DNA from: Glycine soja
Taxonomy: Eukaryota > Streptophyta > Magnoliopsida > Fabales > Fabaceae
Length of the DNA: 64,000 nucleotides
Direction: 5' to 3'
Assembly: GCF_004193775.1 (NCBI RefSeq)
Contig: NC_041004.1
Location: forward strand, 34,744,411-34,808,410
Made by a program: the position numbers and the translations under genes. How positions within the stretch are numbered: the first letter of the stretch is position 1; the number at the start of each line of letters is the position of its first letter. The notes under the pieces are model-generated. The model made no database searches and was not told where the DNA came from. It was given only the letters and a program-made list of their open reading frames with translations. Below are positions 1-11,638 of this stretch, piece by piece.

Positions 1-463
1 GAATGCAGGGGTACAAATAGTGAAAGCCAAAAGAAGAACCATTAGACCCACGTACCTAAGGAACTATGTTCGATGAGCGGAAACACGAGTAAGAGGAGGC
101 TGAGCTGACACGTGCAGAATTTGCTAGGTCCAGGTGTCCCTTGCTAGGAAGCATCCAGAGTCATATACCGTTATGCTAATATTCCTGAATGTGCTAAGAT
201 TCCTGAAAAAAAGATATGATATAGATATGATATGGATAATTTCGTTAGCAAATTGACATTATAAATACATGTAAATAACTAGCAAATGAAGAAGAACAAT
301 TACACTCCTTCTCTTATCTGAGTTCTCTCTTCTTTACTTTCCTTCACCCTTTCTCGGAGGTTCTGGCCCTCGAAGCCAGTTGCAGAGCTCGAGCACTCCT
401 ATCAAAAAGTTTCAAGAGGCATAAGCAATTTGGGTAATCAATCGAATTATCGAAAAACTAGGT
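1..463. other. Non-coding flank with TATA-like box, possible retroelement leader
   Basis: I find no coding region here. A TATA-like motif (tataaata, about 260-267) is followed by a pyrimidine-rich stretch, which resembles the promoter part of a plant LTR. It lies directly upstream of a copia RNase H relic, so it may be LTR or host sequence brought next to the relic by deletion. Without a second LTR in the window this cannot be settled. Confidence 0.3.
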
Positions 464-1034
464 AGAGAGCATTGGAATGTTGTTAATAAGATACATTAAA
501 GGAACCTTAGATGCTATATTATGTTTTGGAGGATCGAACTTCATTTTTAGAGGATATGATGACTTGGATTTTGTACGTCATCTTCATAAGAGAAAATATA
601 TTATGGGTTATATGTTCAATCTTGCAGGAGGAGGAGTAAGTTTGGTCATCCAAATCATGGAATGTTATAGCTTTACTGTTGAAGCAGAATACATGACAAT
701 TAATTAACCAAGCATCTAAGGAAATTATTCGAATTGAAGGATAATGGAAGAATTTGGCCACAAACATAAGAAGATTTTTGCGTATTGTCATAGTCAAAAT
801 ACCTTCAACATTACAAGATATCCAACCTTTCATTCCAAGACAAAATGCTTAGGTGTTCAATATCACTTTATTAAAGAAGTGGTGGAGGGTGGGAGTGTGG
901 ATATGCAGAAAATTTACATCAAAGATAACCTAACAGGTGTAAAGAAAAAGCTTATCAATCTTGATAAAACTTATATGGTATCGATCATTTTGCGGCCTAT
1001 CAAAAACATACTCAACAAGAAATTAGCAAGATAG
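464..1034 (+). pseudogene. Ty1/copia RNase H relic
   Basis: This is the C-terminal end of a copia Pol polyprotein. The conserved block 'RYIKGTLD' starts it. It continues through a 'KYIMGYMFNLAGG' stretch (usual copia form: R-S-T-T-G-Y-x-F), the 'VEAEYM' box around 680-700, and then in another frame 'FHSKTK' and 'YHFIKEVVEGG' (836-890), which match the copia RNase H tail that ends in a tRNA/LTR-proximal motif. Reading passes from frame to frame with stops near 705 and 741, and an 'EHW' upstream of the first methionine is already out of frame. No integrase or RT precedes it, so this is a truncated fossil. Confidence 0.8.
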
Positions 1035-1465
1035 AGGAATTTTGAAAGCACACAAAGGTAGCTTTTAAAGTGGAAGATTGTGAATCTGTAAAACTCACAA
1101 AGCCACTTTTGTAGTGTAAAAGTCAAATATATTTTTCATGGTTAAGTGATTCTATTTTCACCTATATTTTGATGGTGAGACCGAAATAATAGTATATATG
1201 TAAATTTTTTTTTCTCCTATTAAGAAGCAACAACATCCATAAACTTTTACATGTTAAAAATATTTGAGTGAATCAAATTCTAAGAGAAAAGCATAAGATA
1301 TGTTTGTTTATAAATTTTAAAAATAGTTTTCTCTTAAAAGAAATATAATTTCTTATGTAGAGTTCCTTTAGTATGTGTATTTTTTTTTATCTTAATCTTG
1401 TCAATCAAAAATCAAAAACTAATTTATTATAATATTAAGATTCATTTATAAAGTTGATTGACCTT

Positions 1466-1468
<3 letters not shown>

Positions 1469-1528
<60 letters not shown>
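1469..1528. repeat. (TA)n microsatellite
   Basis: About 29 uninterrupted TA dinucleotides in AT-rich non-coding DNA. Confidence 0.97.
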
Positions 1529-1620
1529 ATCAAATTCCTAATAATATATTTAAAAGATAAATTTATCTATCAATAATTTTACGCTATGTTGATGTGTATT
1601 TTTTTTTTATATCTAAAAGA

Positions 1621-2065
1621 GAGTATTATTATTATTATTATTATCAGGGGTGCTCATGATTTGGATATCTACATAACTATAACTATATCTAATAAATAAT
1701 TAAATTATAAGTGGGTATTATAACTATAATTATAACTAGTTTTTAAAATATGGGTATAATTTAATATAGCTGGTCATTATTTTTAAAATGTGGTTATATA
1801 ACTAGTTAAGTGATAAATTATATAACAATTTATATCTAAAACTAATTACATAACTAGTTATGAATAAATAAAAATAAATTTTTTGAAATACTCATTTCTT
1901 TAAAATTAGTTATAATTTTATAACTATAACTATTTTAAAATAAAAATAAACTATTTAAAATACCCATAACTATAAAATTAGTTATAGTTATATACCTAAT
2001 TAATTTTATATAACTAGTTATAAAATTAGTTATAATTATAGTTATTTTTAAAATTAATTTTTTTA
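1621..2065. repeat. AT-rich palindromic low-complexity block
   Basis: An ATT trinucleotide run (about 1627-1645) is followed by some 400 bases built from many short, mutually inverted versions of 'ataactagttata' and 'ttagttataatt'. It has strong secondary-structure potential and no reading frame. Between 2066 and 2824 I see nothing codable. Confidence 0.6.
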
Positions 2066-2824
2066 GCATCCCTAATATTTAGAGAAAAGTGTGGCATTTT
2101 ATTCCACTAAGTGAAAAAAATCTAATTATTGTCTATGACTTTTTCTTTAGTCATTGAGATTTTTTTTCTCAATTCTAATTTGAACTGTAGGATATATACT
2201 ATTTCATTACTCTGCTACCCAAACAATTAGAGCAGCTTTCAGTTCTGGAAACATCAACTTGTCGACTGGTCAAAGCTTTTGCATGTTCCTACATTCCATA
2301 ATGCAATCCATGGCAGTGTCATCACTCACCTGTATGTCCTTCATTATGTTGCTGTTGATAACTGAAGAATATCTTGCATATTATTCGTCCTTATTATCTT
2401 TATATTGCGATCGCGACTACAAGAATTATTAGTGTTTAAATAATACTCATATCCTGTGCATGCAATATGTTTTATCTGTGAATAAGTGTTATATTTGGTT
2501 TTTTTAAGGTATTATAATATTAACTGTTTTTTCTACTAATATTCTAAATAATTTTTTTTAGTTTCTAAATCTAACTTTAATATTATTCTCTTTCATCTAT
2601 TAAATAAAATAAATTTAAAAAAATTATTATTCTCTTTTATGTATTTATTTATTTTTTGGTCTGTTTAAATAACTTAGAATACAGGAAGGAGGAAGTAATA
2701 ATTTATCTGTTATGCTTACAGGATCTGAGCAACTGATATTATTATTGTATCCAAAATTGGGCTCACTTTAGGCTATGTCACGTGCAAGTCCCACGCTCTC
2801 ATTGGCTCTTTGTATGTGAGTTTG

Positions 2825-4245
2825 GGGCAAATTTATCTCAAGGACCCTTTTAGTAATTATTTATCAAACATGATTTCTTTTAAAAGTATTTGTGGAGGGG
2901 TTTCTTTTTATAAAGGGTGTTGTCATCACCAATGACGTGTCTCGCCCATGGAAGGAGCGGTGAGGTGGAGGCAGTCTCGCTAATGGGAGGGGTGAGGCAG
3001 GCTGATGTGATGGTGTCGTCAGTGCTTGTGACAATACATGAAGAAGGAAACTGGCTTAGTTTTGCATTTTTTTTATTTTTTTAATAAAAGAAGTACATGT
3101 TATTTATATTTTTTTTTCATCTTTCGAAACTGGGTCACGAGAAGCACATATGCTTTGCAAAAGATTATTTTCCTTAGTCTTATAGTCTTCATTCTTTATA
3201 TAAAGCATTATGTTTATATAATTAAAGAAAAGCATATGTGCCGCCAGTGCTTATGGCGATATTTAATGTGGCAAATAAAATATTTTTATTTTATACAGTT
3301 TGATAATATAAAGGTATATTAAATATTTTTATATAATAAAAAATTCAATTTCTCTTGTTATTTCTCTTGTTTTTTATAAAAAAATATTAATAGAAGTGAT
3401 TTATAATTACAATTAAGATTATTTAACTATTAAACATATTTTTAAAATTAAAATGAGAATTATTATATGAGTAAAAACGTAAAATGAAATTCACTAATTA
3501 AGTTAAAAATTTTAATAATAATTAGTGAATTTTAAAATGAGAATTATTAAAATTCTTAACTTAATTAGTGAATTTCATTTTACATTTTTACTCATAATAA
3601 TTCTCATTTTAATTTTAAAAATATGTTTAATAGTTAAATAATCTTAGTTGTAATTATAAATCACTTCTATTAATATTTTTTTATAAAAAACAAGAAAAAT
3701 AACAAGAGAAACTGAATTTTTTATCATATAAAAATATTTAATATACCTTCATATTATCAAACTGTATAAAATAAAAATATTTTATTTGCCACATTAAATA
3801 TCGCCATAAGTATTGACGGCACATATACTTTTCTTTAATTATATAAACATAATGCTTGATATAAAGAATGAAGATTATAAGACTAAGGAAAATAATCTTT
3901 TGCAAAGCATATGTGCTTCTCCTGACCCAGTTTTGAAAGATGAGAAAAAAAATATAAATAACATATATTTCTTTTATTAAAAAAATAAAAAAAAATGTAA
4001 AACTAAGCCAGTTGTTTTGCTATACAGACCGATAATATTTTTTTCTTCTCCATGTATTGCCACAAGTACCAGCGACACCATCACATCAGCCTATCTCGTC
4101 CCTTCAATTAGTGAGACTGGTGTCTCGTCATTGATGATGGCGATACCCTTTATAAAAAAGAACTCCCTCCGCAAATATTTTCAAAAAGAACCCTATTTAA
4201 TAAATAATTATTAAAAGGTCCTCTTAGATAAATTTGACCGAGTTT
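2825..4245. mobile_element. 1.42 kb foldback (inverted-repeat) element
   Basis: The two halves are inverted copies of each other across their whole length. The left arm (2825 to about 3510) begins with 'caaatttatct', runs through 'aaagggtgttgtcatcaccaatga', 'ggctgatgtgatggtgtcg' and 'gcaaagcatatgtgctt', and reappears reverse-complemented in the right arm (about 3550-4245) with scattered substitutions and one small indel near 4015-4040. Only a few tens of bases near 3510-3550 separate the arms. Short open frames inside it are by-products of the hairpin. It fits a foldback or long-TIR non-autonomous DNA element. I did not find a clean target-site duplication. Confidence 0.85.
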
Positions 4246-5560
4246 GATAAAAAAGTGAAAAGACAGCAAATGATAGTTGAACCTTTTACCTTTAAAACCG
4301 TAACAATAAAGGACGACTTTTTTCCCTTTTTCTCACGAATGACACTTCAATTCTCCTCAAGATAAAAAAAGAAAAAAAAAATCAACAACCCTTTACTTGA
4401 GATCAGAGAGAGCCTAAATAAGTAGCCAATAAACAAATAGTGCCATCTCTGCTTCACCGTTTGTGGCACTCGTATTTATTGAACAAAATGCATTACATAA
4501 TAATGGATACATGCACCACAATAGTGATAGTAATATACTAGTTATGTAGTTTTATTTCTGTCAAAAAAAAGTTATGTAGTTTTATATATATAGGAAAGTA
4601 AAACTAAGGGAGTGCAAAAATAATGTTCTCAAATTGATTTTATGAACGTAACAATGATGAATACATAAAAAGGAGAGTGTACCAATTTATTCTTTTTAAT
4701 ATACCCTTTATTAAATTTTATAAGAAATAACTAACATGTCATGTCATTGATTTAAGTAAAATTAAAACTTATTTTCTAAGCAAAGTCTTGTGTTGAAGTT
4801 TTGTAGAAAAAAAAAAAAAGAAATCCTATTATGGCCAATTAATTAAATTCCTCAATCATAATTAAATATCAATAAATAATTAAACCCAAATTCACAATTA
4901 TCATACACCAAATCCTCAAATAATCTCCAATAAGTTAATTAACTCCTAATTTCGTAAATTAACTCATAATATGTATCACTATATCAATGACATCTCCATT
5001 CACAAAAAAACAATATCAATGACATTTTTTTACATCTCCTTATGCATAGACTCATCCACAACAAACAAGGAAAAATACAACAATAAACTAAGCAGTGTCA
5101 AATTTTGGTATAGATTCAATGTCTAGAATTTGACATTGACTAGAAAAAACTTAATAAAAGTAGGAGTAAAATTCATTAGATTTACAAAACTTTGTGATTT
5201 AGCAAATAATTATATATTTAATAGATACTAGGGCGATGGATTGAAAGATTAATCCACGAAATAAAAGATTAAAAATATAAATTTAATATTTGAATGCATA
5301 AAAAATATAACAAATTAATTCTATTATTAATTTTGTAAAATTATTTATTATTAAATTATAATATTTAAACATGAATTTAATAATAAATATATATATTTTT
5401 AAAAAAATTGACATTAAAATATAAAATTCAAAGATAAATTCATTATACTTATTACATTTAAATTCTTTATTTTTAAAGATCAATTTATTAGTGCATCACT
5501 GGTCGAATTTGATTATTTATTCAAAAGAAGAAAAAAAGAAAAAAGTAAGGACAGACAAGA
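4246..5560. other. AT-rich intergenic DNA, no gene seen
   Basis: AT-rich sequence between the foldback element and the 3' end of the GATA gene. I see homopolymer runs (about 4806-4820) and short low-complexity stretches, but no coding signal on either strand. The last few hundred bases probably contain the 3' UTR and poly(A) site of the minus-strand GATA gene. Confidence 0.5.
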
Positions 5561-5566
5561 GACACG

Positions 5567-6818
5567 TCAGCAGACTTTGAAGTCGTGGTGAGTGTGACGG
5601 TAGCATTGTTCTTGCTGCTGGTGGCGGAGCAGCTCCTTCTGGCGACGGAGCTCCATAACCTTGCGGTGCGAGTTCGAGTGCTGAGTCATCACGAACGTAG
5701 GGCTCGCGGCGGGTCGGTATTCGGGTACGAGCCGACCCGACTTGAACCGCACGCCGCACGCGTTGCAGAGCGTCTTCGGCCCCAACGGTCCCGTGCGCCA
5801 CTGCGGGGTCTTATCCGTCGCACAGTGGCTGCAGCGCCGCACGCCGTCGCCGGTCACCGACCCTTCCCTTCTTGCTCTCGATTTTCCCGCCAACACCGGT
5901 GAAGATGATGATGATTTGGGATATTCGTTATTATTATCGTTCCTGTTATTGTTGGAAAGAAACGGCGTCGTGTGGGATCCAATGGATGCGGGTGGTGGGA
6001 TGTTGTGAAACGACGTCGCCTCGTCGTTCACGAACTGGGAGAGCCACTCCAGCTCCACTGCTTCGTCGCTCTATGGATACAGCGAAATTAAGAAAAGATA
6101 ATGAGCAAATAAATAATAATACTCCAACAAAAAGTAAATAATATATGTGTACTAGTTACACTGTCATTACATATATAATAATAAATTTATTATTTTTATA
6201 ATAATTATTTAAAAATTATATTAATAATGGTTTTACAATGATATTGCTTGCATAACTTTAAATTAAAAATAGAAACTTGATTAAAATGGATGCAAAAATC
6301 TTTTAGGATTTAGGATTTTGTTATCACCATTACATTTTTTATAAAAAAAATACGCCCTTTAAATATTTTATTGAGAAACCGTGGATATTCATAAAAATAA
6401 AAGCAATCATAGTTCAATTGATCCCCCATTCAATACATAATCTCCCTTTTAACTATTCTTTATAAGATTGTTGGATTTTGTATTGATAGATAGATACATT
6501 AATAATCATTTTTTTATTAATTGATAACGTAAAAATTAAATACATAAAAATAAAATGTAAAGACTGTTTTATGACACCCATATATTAGAGTATTGATTGG
6601 ATCATATCAAGGTAAAAACTTGAACATAGTAGTAGGCTTACCGGAACGGAAGGGAAATTGAGGAAGAAATTGGGATCGTGGGAGATTGATGGAGAGTTTT
6701 GCGGCGGAGGAAAGTGGTGGTGGGTGTCGGTGGTGGTGGTGGTGATGTTGGAGAAATCTAGAAAATCATCGATGTGTAAGCAATCTGAAGGGGTGGAAAA
6801 GGAACCGTACAAGTCCAT
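5567..6818 (-). CDS. GATA zinc-finger transcription factor (A-type, 2 exons)
   Basis: This encodes a nuclear sequence-specific DNA-binding regulator of the plant GATA family. Exon 1 is 6818-6642 (59 codons from ATG), followed by a GT donor (ccg|gtaagc). The acceptor is ccatag before 6070, and exon 2 is 6070-5567. The join is in phase and gives 226 aa. A single type-IV finger C-x2-C-x18-C-x2-C (about residues 139-164, containing TPQWR and CNACG) is followed by a basic tail with the plant signature [11 protein letters not shown] and SPTFV, then [12 protein letters not shown]. The N-terminal half is acidic and low in complexity (T, H, N and S runs), with ELEWLSQFV just after the intron. This layout, with the finger near the C-terminus in the last exon, matches subfamily A (GATA1/2/4-like). 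Both strands are open here because the gene is GC-rich, but only the minus frame has domain content. Confidence 0.93.
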
Positions 6819-6870
6819 TGTTTTCTTCTTTCTTTTGTTTGAGAGAGATGGAGAGAAATAAGAGGATTGG

Positions 6871-6879
6871 TTTTATATA
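6871..6879 (-). promoter_or_regulatory. TATA box of the GATA gene
   Basis: On the minus strand this reads TATATAAAA, about 55 bases upstream of the GATA start codon, which leaves room for a short 5' UTR of roughly 25-30 bases. A purine/pyrimidine-biased GA-rich stretch lies between it and the ATG. Confidence 0.7.
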
Positions 6880-6990
6880 TTGATGAGGGGGGGCAGGGGA
6901 ACGTGCGAGGAGTGTGAGCATGCACTCATCACTCACACTAACTCAACAGTGTAACTCACACGCACTCTAATGAATGAAAAAGTATACTTA

Positions 6991-7215
6991 ATTCGAAGAA
7001 CTAAGAAGAAGTAACATGCAAGTTGGAACTCAATGCAACATGGTAAGCAACTCTAATGCATGTCGGCTATTTCTTATTAATCAACTATCCACAAAATATG
7101 GAAAAAAATCCTCTCCATTTGTTTTTCAATCCGTTTCTTCCATTTTTATGATTTTGGAAAAATGAATGCTACTCTCCATTTAATGTTTATGTGTAACATG
7201 TTCATTCCATTTTAT
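6991..7215. repeat. Left copy of a ~215 bp direct repeat bracketing a copia element
   Basis: This stretch recurs in the same orientation at 15904-16130 with roughly 95% identity by eye. Examples are 'aagaagaagtaacatgcaag', the segment around 'caactatccacaaaatatgg', and 'tgtaacatgttcatt'. It abuts the start of the left copia LTR, and its partner starts right after the right LTR ends. It is also the distal upstream region of the GATA gene. Confidence 0.8.
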
Positions 7216-7465
7216 AATTTAAAATTTATAAATATATATTACTTATATTAATTTTTTTATAAAATAAGATATTTATTTTAAGATCTGTTACGTAAAATTA
7301 AATTTTTTTTATCTTTTTAAGATTTTGTTAACGTGTTAATATAAGTTGTTATCTTTGTTTTGACACTTGTAGGTTGGTTTTCAGCTATCATATCTAATTT
7401 TTTAGTCATAGTTTGATTGTTGCATACAAGCTAAAAGGAGCTTTTTATTAGGAGATGTGAGATGA

Positions 7466-7986
7466 ATGATTAAATAACCGTCATGATCAAAATAGAAAGT
7501 CCAGATTTAATTGCTAATTAAAATTACACGTGCATTCAAGTTTGATTATGTCACACGCTTTTCTCACTCTTGGTTTCCAATTCTTTCGCGCGTATTACCT
7601 TTTCTTTCTTTATCGTCCCATCATCTTTCTCGTGATCAAACATTATCAAAAACTACTTTTGGGGTTTTTCTAACGCATCTTCCTATTGGGTTTTTCAACT
7701 TGCTCTGTTGTTTTGTTGTCACCCTGGACAAAGAGGCTCGAGTGGTTCAAGGTATTTTATGAAATAATTTATTTTTTCAAGACATACCTGTATCATTCAA
7801 AAAATGGTAACACTACTTTACTATTATTCAAAGAAGTACGAGAGAATAAAAAGTCATTAGAAACTCAAACCAAACAAAATCTACTAAAACACTGTGTGAT
7901 AGAACCAAAATTGAATGCACTTGTAGTTTTAATTAGCGATTAAATATGGACCTTCTATTTTGATCTAAGGGCAGATATTTAATCCC
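7466..7986. mobile_element. Non-autonomous TIR element (~520 bp) inside the left LTR
   Basis: The ends are inverted copies over about 90 bases. The left end reads gattaaata...gatcaaaatagaaagtcc...ttaattgctaattaaaa...gtgcattcaa. The right end gives the same order when reverse-complemented (gattaaata...gatcaaaatagaaggtcc...). It is absent from the right LTR at the matching place, so it arrived after the copia element. No transposase frame is present. A convincing target duplication was not found. Confidence 0.65.
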
Positions 7987-8027
7987 CTCACCTCTCATAA
8001 TAAAACACTTCTCTCACCCCATATGCC

Positions 8028-8031
<4 letters not shown>

Positions 8032-8083
<52 letters not shown>
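8032..8083. repeat. (TA)n microsatellite
   Basis: About 26 TA units directly between the TIR element and the resumption of LTR sequence. The right LTR has no such tract. Confidence 0.97.
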
Positions 8084-8085
<2 letters not shown>

Positions 8086-8577
8086 TCCTCCCTAGAAAAG
8101 ACAAGCGATTTCTTTCTCTCCGAGATTTTCTCTTCCTTCTCTTATAAAAACTTATTTTTGAGAGCAAGAACATTGGTGTTCAGAAGTTCGAGGATCCTTT
8201 TCGCTATACACAATCCGAACCAACGGGTTGTCATCTTTTGAGAGATGAGCGCAATCAAATTTTTCTACGAGTATAGTGGGGGCATTTTCTCTCTAAGGAT
8301 AGCGTTTGCGCGCTTCAACCAAGACTAATTATTTCTTCCTCTAAGTTATTTTTCTTCGTGCTTATCATATGATATAATGCATTGTTGATTCATGTCCTGC
8401 CAATTAAAGTTATTTTGCTAATGTTATTTTGTTATTTAATTCAAGACTTTGCATTTTCTTCTTATTTATTTCTTTCATTTTATTTTAATTTTCTAACCTT
8501 CTTACATAGAAAAAATTCACTTTCTTCTTGCATAGTCTTTTCTGCGGTCACATTTTGTTTAATCAAAATATCCGTCA

Positions 8578-9570
8578 TGGATATGATTAAGTTCCTTTCC
8601 AGTAAGCCTGAAAAATCTACGAGTGAATTTTTTATCTGTTGGCAACAACAAATGAAATTCTGGTTTACTGAATTGAATTTATACTCTGTGATTTCTAAAA
8701 GAGAAATAAAAACTTTGACTTTCTTTACTAATATAGTTCAAACTGATACAACCAAATCTTCTACCACTAAGCATGATGTTTTTGATAAAGATATTTTGTG
8801 TCATGGACGCATTTTAAGTGCTTTGGCTGATAACACATAAACTTTTTTGTCATACCAAAAATTTTGTTGAGTTATGGGAAACACTTGAATTGAAATATGG
8901 ATCTGCTGAAAAATGTTTAAGTCGATACTCTTGTGAAAAAATGATTGAGCTTCAAATGATTGATGGAAAATCTGTTTTAGATCATATCCATGAATTTGAA
9001 AACATTGTTTATGACATGAAATTGAAAGGAATTGTTTTTCCTAACATTATGCTTGTGGCTTTCATGATTTCAAAATTTCCACCTTCATGGACTGATTTTG
9101 CTCAAAGCCAGAAACATAAACATGAAGATTTCACCTTTGATGATTTGCTTGTATGTCTCTGCATTGAGGATAAACATCGTTCATCTCAAAAACACTTGCA
9201 AAAATATGATTCTCACTCTAAGGCCTATCTTGTTAAGAGCTCTAGCAAACCTTTCTCTAAGTCCTTCAAAAAGCATGGGTTTAACAAAAAAAAAATTGGT
9301 AGAAAACCTTCTTTTTCTAAAAATAAGAACAATGTTTTTAATAACAACAATAAGCCTAAGGATAAAAATTCAGGAAATGAAATTTTTTGCTTTGTTTGTG
9401 GGCGAGCTAATCATTTGGCCAAGAATTGTTTTCAACGTCATCGCGAGCCTACGTATTTCCCTAAACCTCATGCTAATGTTGTTACCACCAGTGCTGCCTC
9501 TGATTCCCTATCTGGCAGGTACCATGTCACTAGCCTTGAGTTAAATTGTGTTTTTAACTCAAATGATTAG
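8578..9570 (+). pseudogene. copia gag (capsid/nucleocapsid) relic
   Basis: The start is a Met in a copia Gag-like context (MDMIKFLSSKPEKS). The usual Gag helices follow: a W-x2-Q-x-K-x-W motif, 'VELWETLELKYGS', and 'MIELQMIDGKSVLDHIHEFENI'. Next is a lysine/asparagine-rich stretch and a CCHC zinc knuckle, C-F-V-C-x4-N-H-L-A-K-N-C, near 9390-9430. The first part is in one frame (to a stop at 8838-8840) and the remainder in another, so there is a frameshift around 8820-8840. The nucleocapsid knuckle itself is intact. Confidence 0.8.
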
Positions 9571-9904
9571 TTTATAGACTCTGAGGCTAATGTTCATGTG
9601 TGTATTGATAAAAAAAATTATTTTCTTTATATCAGGAATCAAGCACACGTACCGTGAACATGGGGAATGAGAGTATGACACATGTGTTAGGAGAAGGTCA
9701 TGTGAAGCTAGAGCTATCTTCAGGGAATTTTCTTGTTTTAGATGGAGTCTATCATATTTCTAATATTAGGAAAAATTTAATAAGTACTTCTTTGTTAGTC
9801 CAACAAGGGTACAAGGTTGTTTTTGAGTCCAATAGAGTTGTTATTACGAGACATGGTGTTTTTATTGGTAAAGGCTACATTTGTAATGGTTTGTTTAAGT
9901 TAAG
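9571..9904 (+). pseudogene. copia protease/pre-integrase segment (interrupted)
   Basis: After the Gag stop the sequence keeps copia Pol character. 'YHISNIRKNLISTSLLVQQGYKV' and 'VFIGKGYICNGLFKL' match the block between protease and integrase. The protease active-site region upstream (9571-9650) is out of frame. The frame is cut at 9904 by the solo LTR and resumes at 11639 with 'NMWHARLGHVN'. Confidence 0.7.
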
Positions 9905-11633
9905 TGTTGGATCAAGTGGTCTCGGAATAATTAAGAAGGGGGAGGGGTTGAATTAATTATTAATGTATCTTGACTAATTAAAAATTATCCTTCTTAATGT
10001 TACTAGATTCAACTATGCTTTTACTACTAAGTTAAGAAAGTAAAGAACAAAAACAATAACTTAACCAAAAGTAAAAGCGGCAATTAAAAGTACACAACGG
10101 AAATTAAAGAGTGTAGAGAAGAAAAAGACAAACACAAGATTTATCCAGTCCCCAAGCAACCAACGATTCTTGAGATTTCTTTCAACCTTGTAAAATCCTT
10201 TACAAGCCAAAGATCCACAAGGGATGTACCCTCCCTTGTTCTCTTTGAACAACCAAGTGGATGTACCCTCCACTTGAACTGATCCATAAGAGATGTACCA
10301 TCTCTTGTTCTCAGTATAACAACTCAAGTATATGTGCCATCTACTTGTACCACAAAGGATATACCATCCAATGTGTTAGGACAAAGAATTCTTAGGCAGT
10401 TAGTCCCTTGAATTCTCTGTGAGGGGGATACAAAAGATATCTCAGGCGGTTAGTCCTTTGAAATCTTTTGTAAGAAACAGAAGATATCTTAGGCGGTTAG
10501 TCCTTTGAAATCTTTTGTCAAAAGGGAGAAGGGAAGAAACAAAAGAATTCTCAGGCGGTTAGTCCTTTGAATCTTTTGACAAGAGAAAAAAGTGAATGAA
10601 GAAGAAGAGTAGCACAAGTTTTTGAACAATAAACTTGAAGTGAATGAAGAAGAAGAGTAGCACAAGTTTTTGAACAATGAACTTTTCTTGGAACAAAAAT
10701 TCTATGAAAGAAATCTGTTGATCATAAAAAGAAATCAATCTTTTAGAATGAAAGGAATCACTCTTAGTTATTTGAAATTCGTGTCATGGTCACATATTTA
10801 TAATCATTTGATGACTCAAGTTAAAGTTTGTGACTCTTGGTAATTTCTTTAAAACTAGTCACCTTTTAAAAATTGTGACTCGTTTGAAAACTAGTTACTT
10901 TAAAAGTTGTGACTCTTTTGAAAACTAGTCACTTAAAGGTTATGACTTTTGAAAAACTCTTCAGAAACAAGTCACTTTAAGAATTATGACTTTTGGTAAT
11001 TTATTTTTCGAAATCAGTCACTGGTAATCGATTACCATTATAGTGTAATCGATTACACATCAAAAGATGTGACTCTTCATGTTTAATTTTGAAAATCAAA
11101 ACGTTTAGAAACACTGGTAATCGATTACAAGTATTGTGTAATTGATTACACAAATTTAAAATGATTTGAAAATGTTTTATCACTAATTGTGACTCTTGAA
11201 ATTTGAAATCTAACGTTTTAAAACATTGGTAATCGATTACATGCTCATGGTAATCGATTACAGCTTTGTAAATTAGTTTTGAAAACAATGCTGGCTACTG
11301 GTAATCAATTACTACCTTCTAGTAATCGATTACCATAGAGTAAAACTCTTTGGTAAAAGATTTTGTGAAAAATTCTTGTGCTACTCAATGTTTTGAAAAA
11401 CTTTTTTAGTACTTATCTTGATTGAGTCTTCTCTTGATTCTTGAATCTTGATCTTGATTGTTCTTGAATCTTGATTCTTGAAACTTGATTAAATCTTGAA
11501 ACTTGATTGTTCTTGAATCTTGATTCTTTGAAACTTAATTCTTGAAGCTTTTTTACTCTTGATTCTTTGGAACTTGCTTAACTCTTGATTCTTTGGCATT
11601 ATCAAAATAATATTGGAAGGCATTGCTTCCACA
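9905..11633 (+). mobile_element. Solo LTR, copy 1 (1729 bp, TSD TTAAG)
   Basis: It begins TGTTGG and ends CCACA, with the 5 bp duplication TTAAG on both sides (9900-9904 and 11634-11638), cutting a copia pol frame that is continuous once it is removed. The body is related along its length to copy 2 at 12143-13708. It contains repeats of 'ggcggttagtcctttgaa' (10452-10570), several 'gatgtacc' blocks and a cluster of 'tggtaatcgattac' palindromes (11020-11335), then a 'cttgattcttgaa' array (11415-11600). No internal coding region is present, so a solo LTR left by LTR-LTR recombination is the simplest reading. A non-coding LTR-bounded element is the alternative. Confidence 0.8.
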
Positions 11634-11638
11634 TTAAG

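Larger units (their letters stand above)
7205..8498 (+). repeat. Left LTR of the copia element (with internal insertions)
   Basis: It matches the right LTR over the start ('ttataattt...ttataaa...atattac', 'gattttgtt', 'gttgcata') and over its last ~420 bases ('ctctagaaaagacaag', 'cttataaaaacttatttttg', 'gaaccaacgggttgt', 'gtttgcgcgcttcaacc', 'gcattgttgattcatgtcct'). It is about twice as long as the right copy because a TIR element (7466-7986) and a (TA)n tract lie inside. The 5' edge is uncertain by some 15 bases because it merges with the flanking direct repeat. Confidence 0.75.

Noticed and set aside
3038..3322. 94-codon frame in the left arm of the foldback element
   Set aside because: It lies inside the inverted repeat, is rich in Phe/Tyr from T-runs, and the homologous right arm does not keep the frame.
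5585..6141. Plus-strand frames over the GATA gene
   Set aside because: Antisense shadows of the GC-rich GATA exon 2; no domain in those frames and the minus strand has the zinc finger.
7511..7943. Plus-strand frames in the TIR element
   Set aside because: Short, overlapping, without recognisable domains; the element looks non-autonomous.
10061..11288. Minus-strand frames in solo LTR copy 1 (and similar ones at 12340-13359)
   Set aside because: Repeated low-complexity translations of the LTR's short repeats; both LTR copies break them differently.
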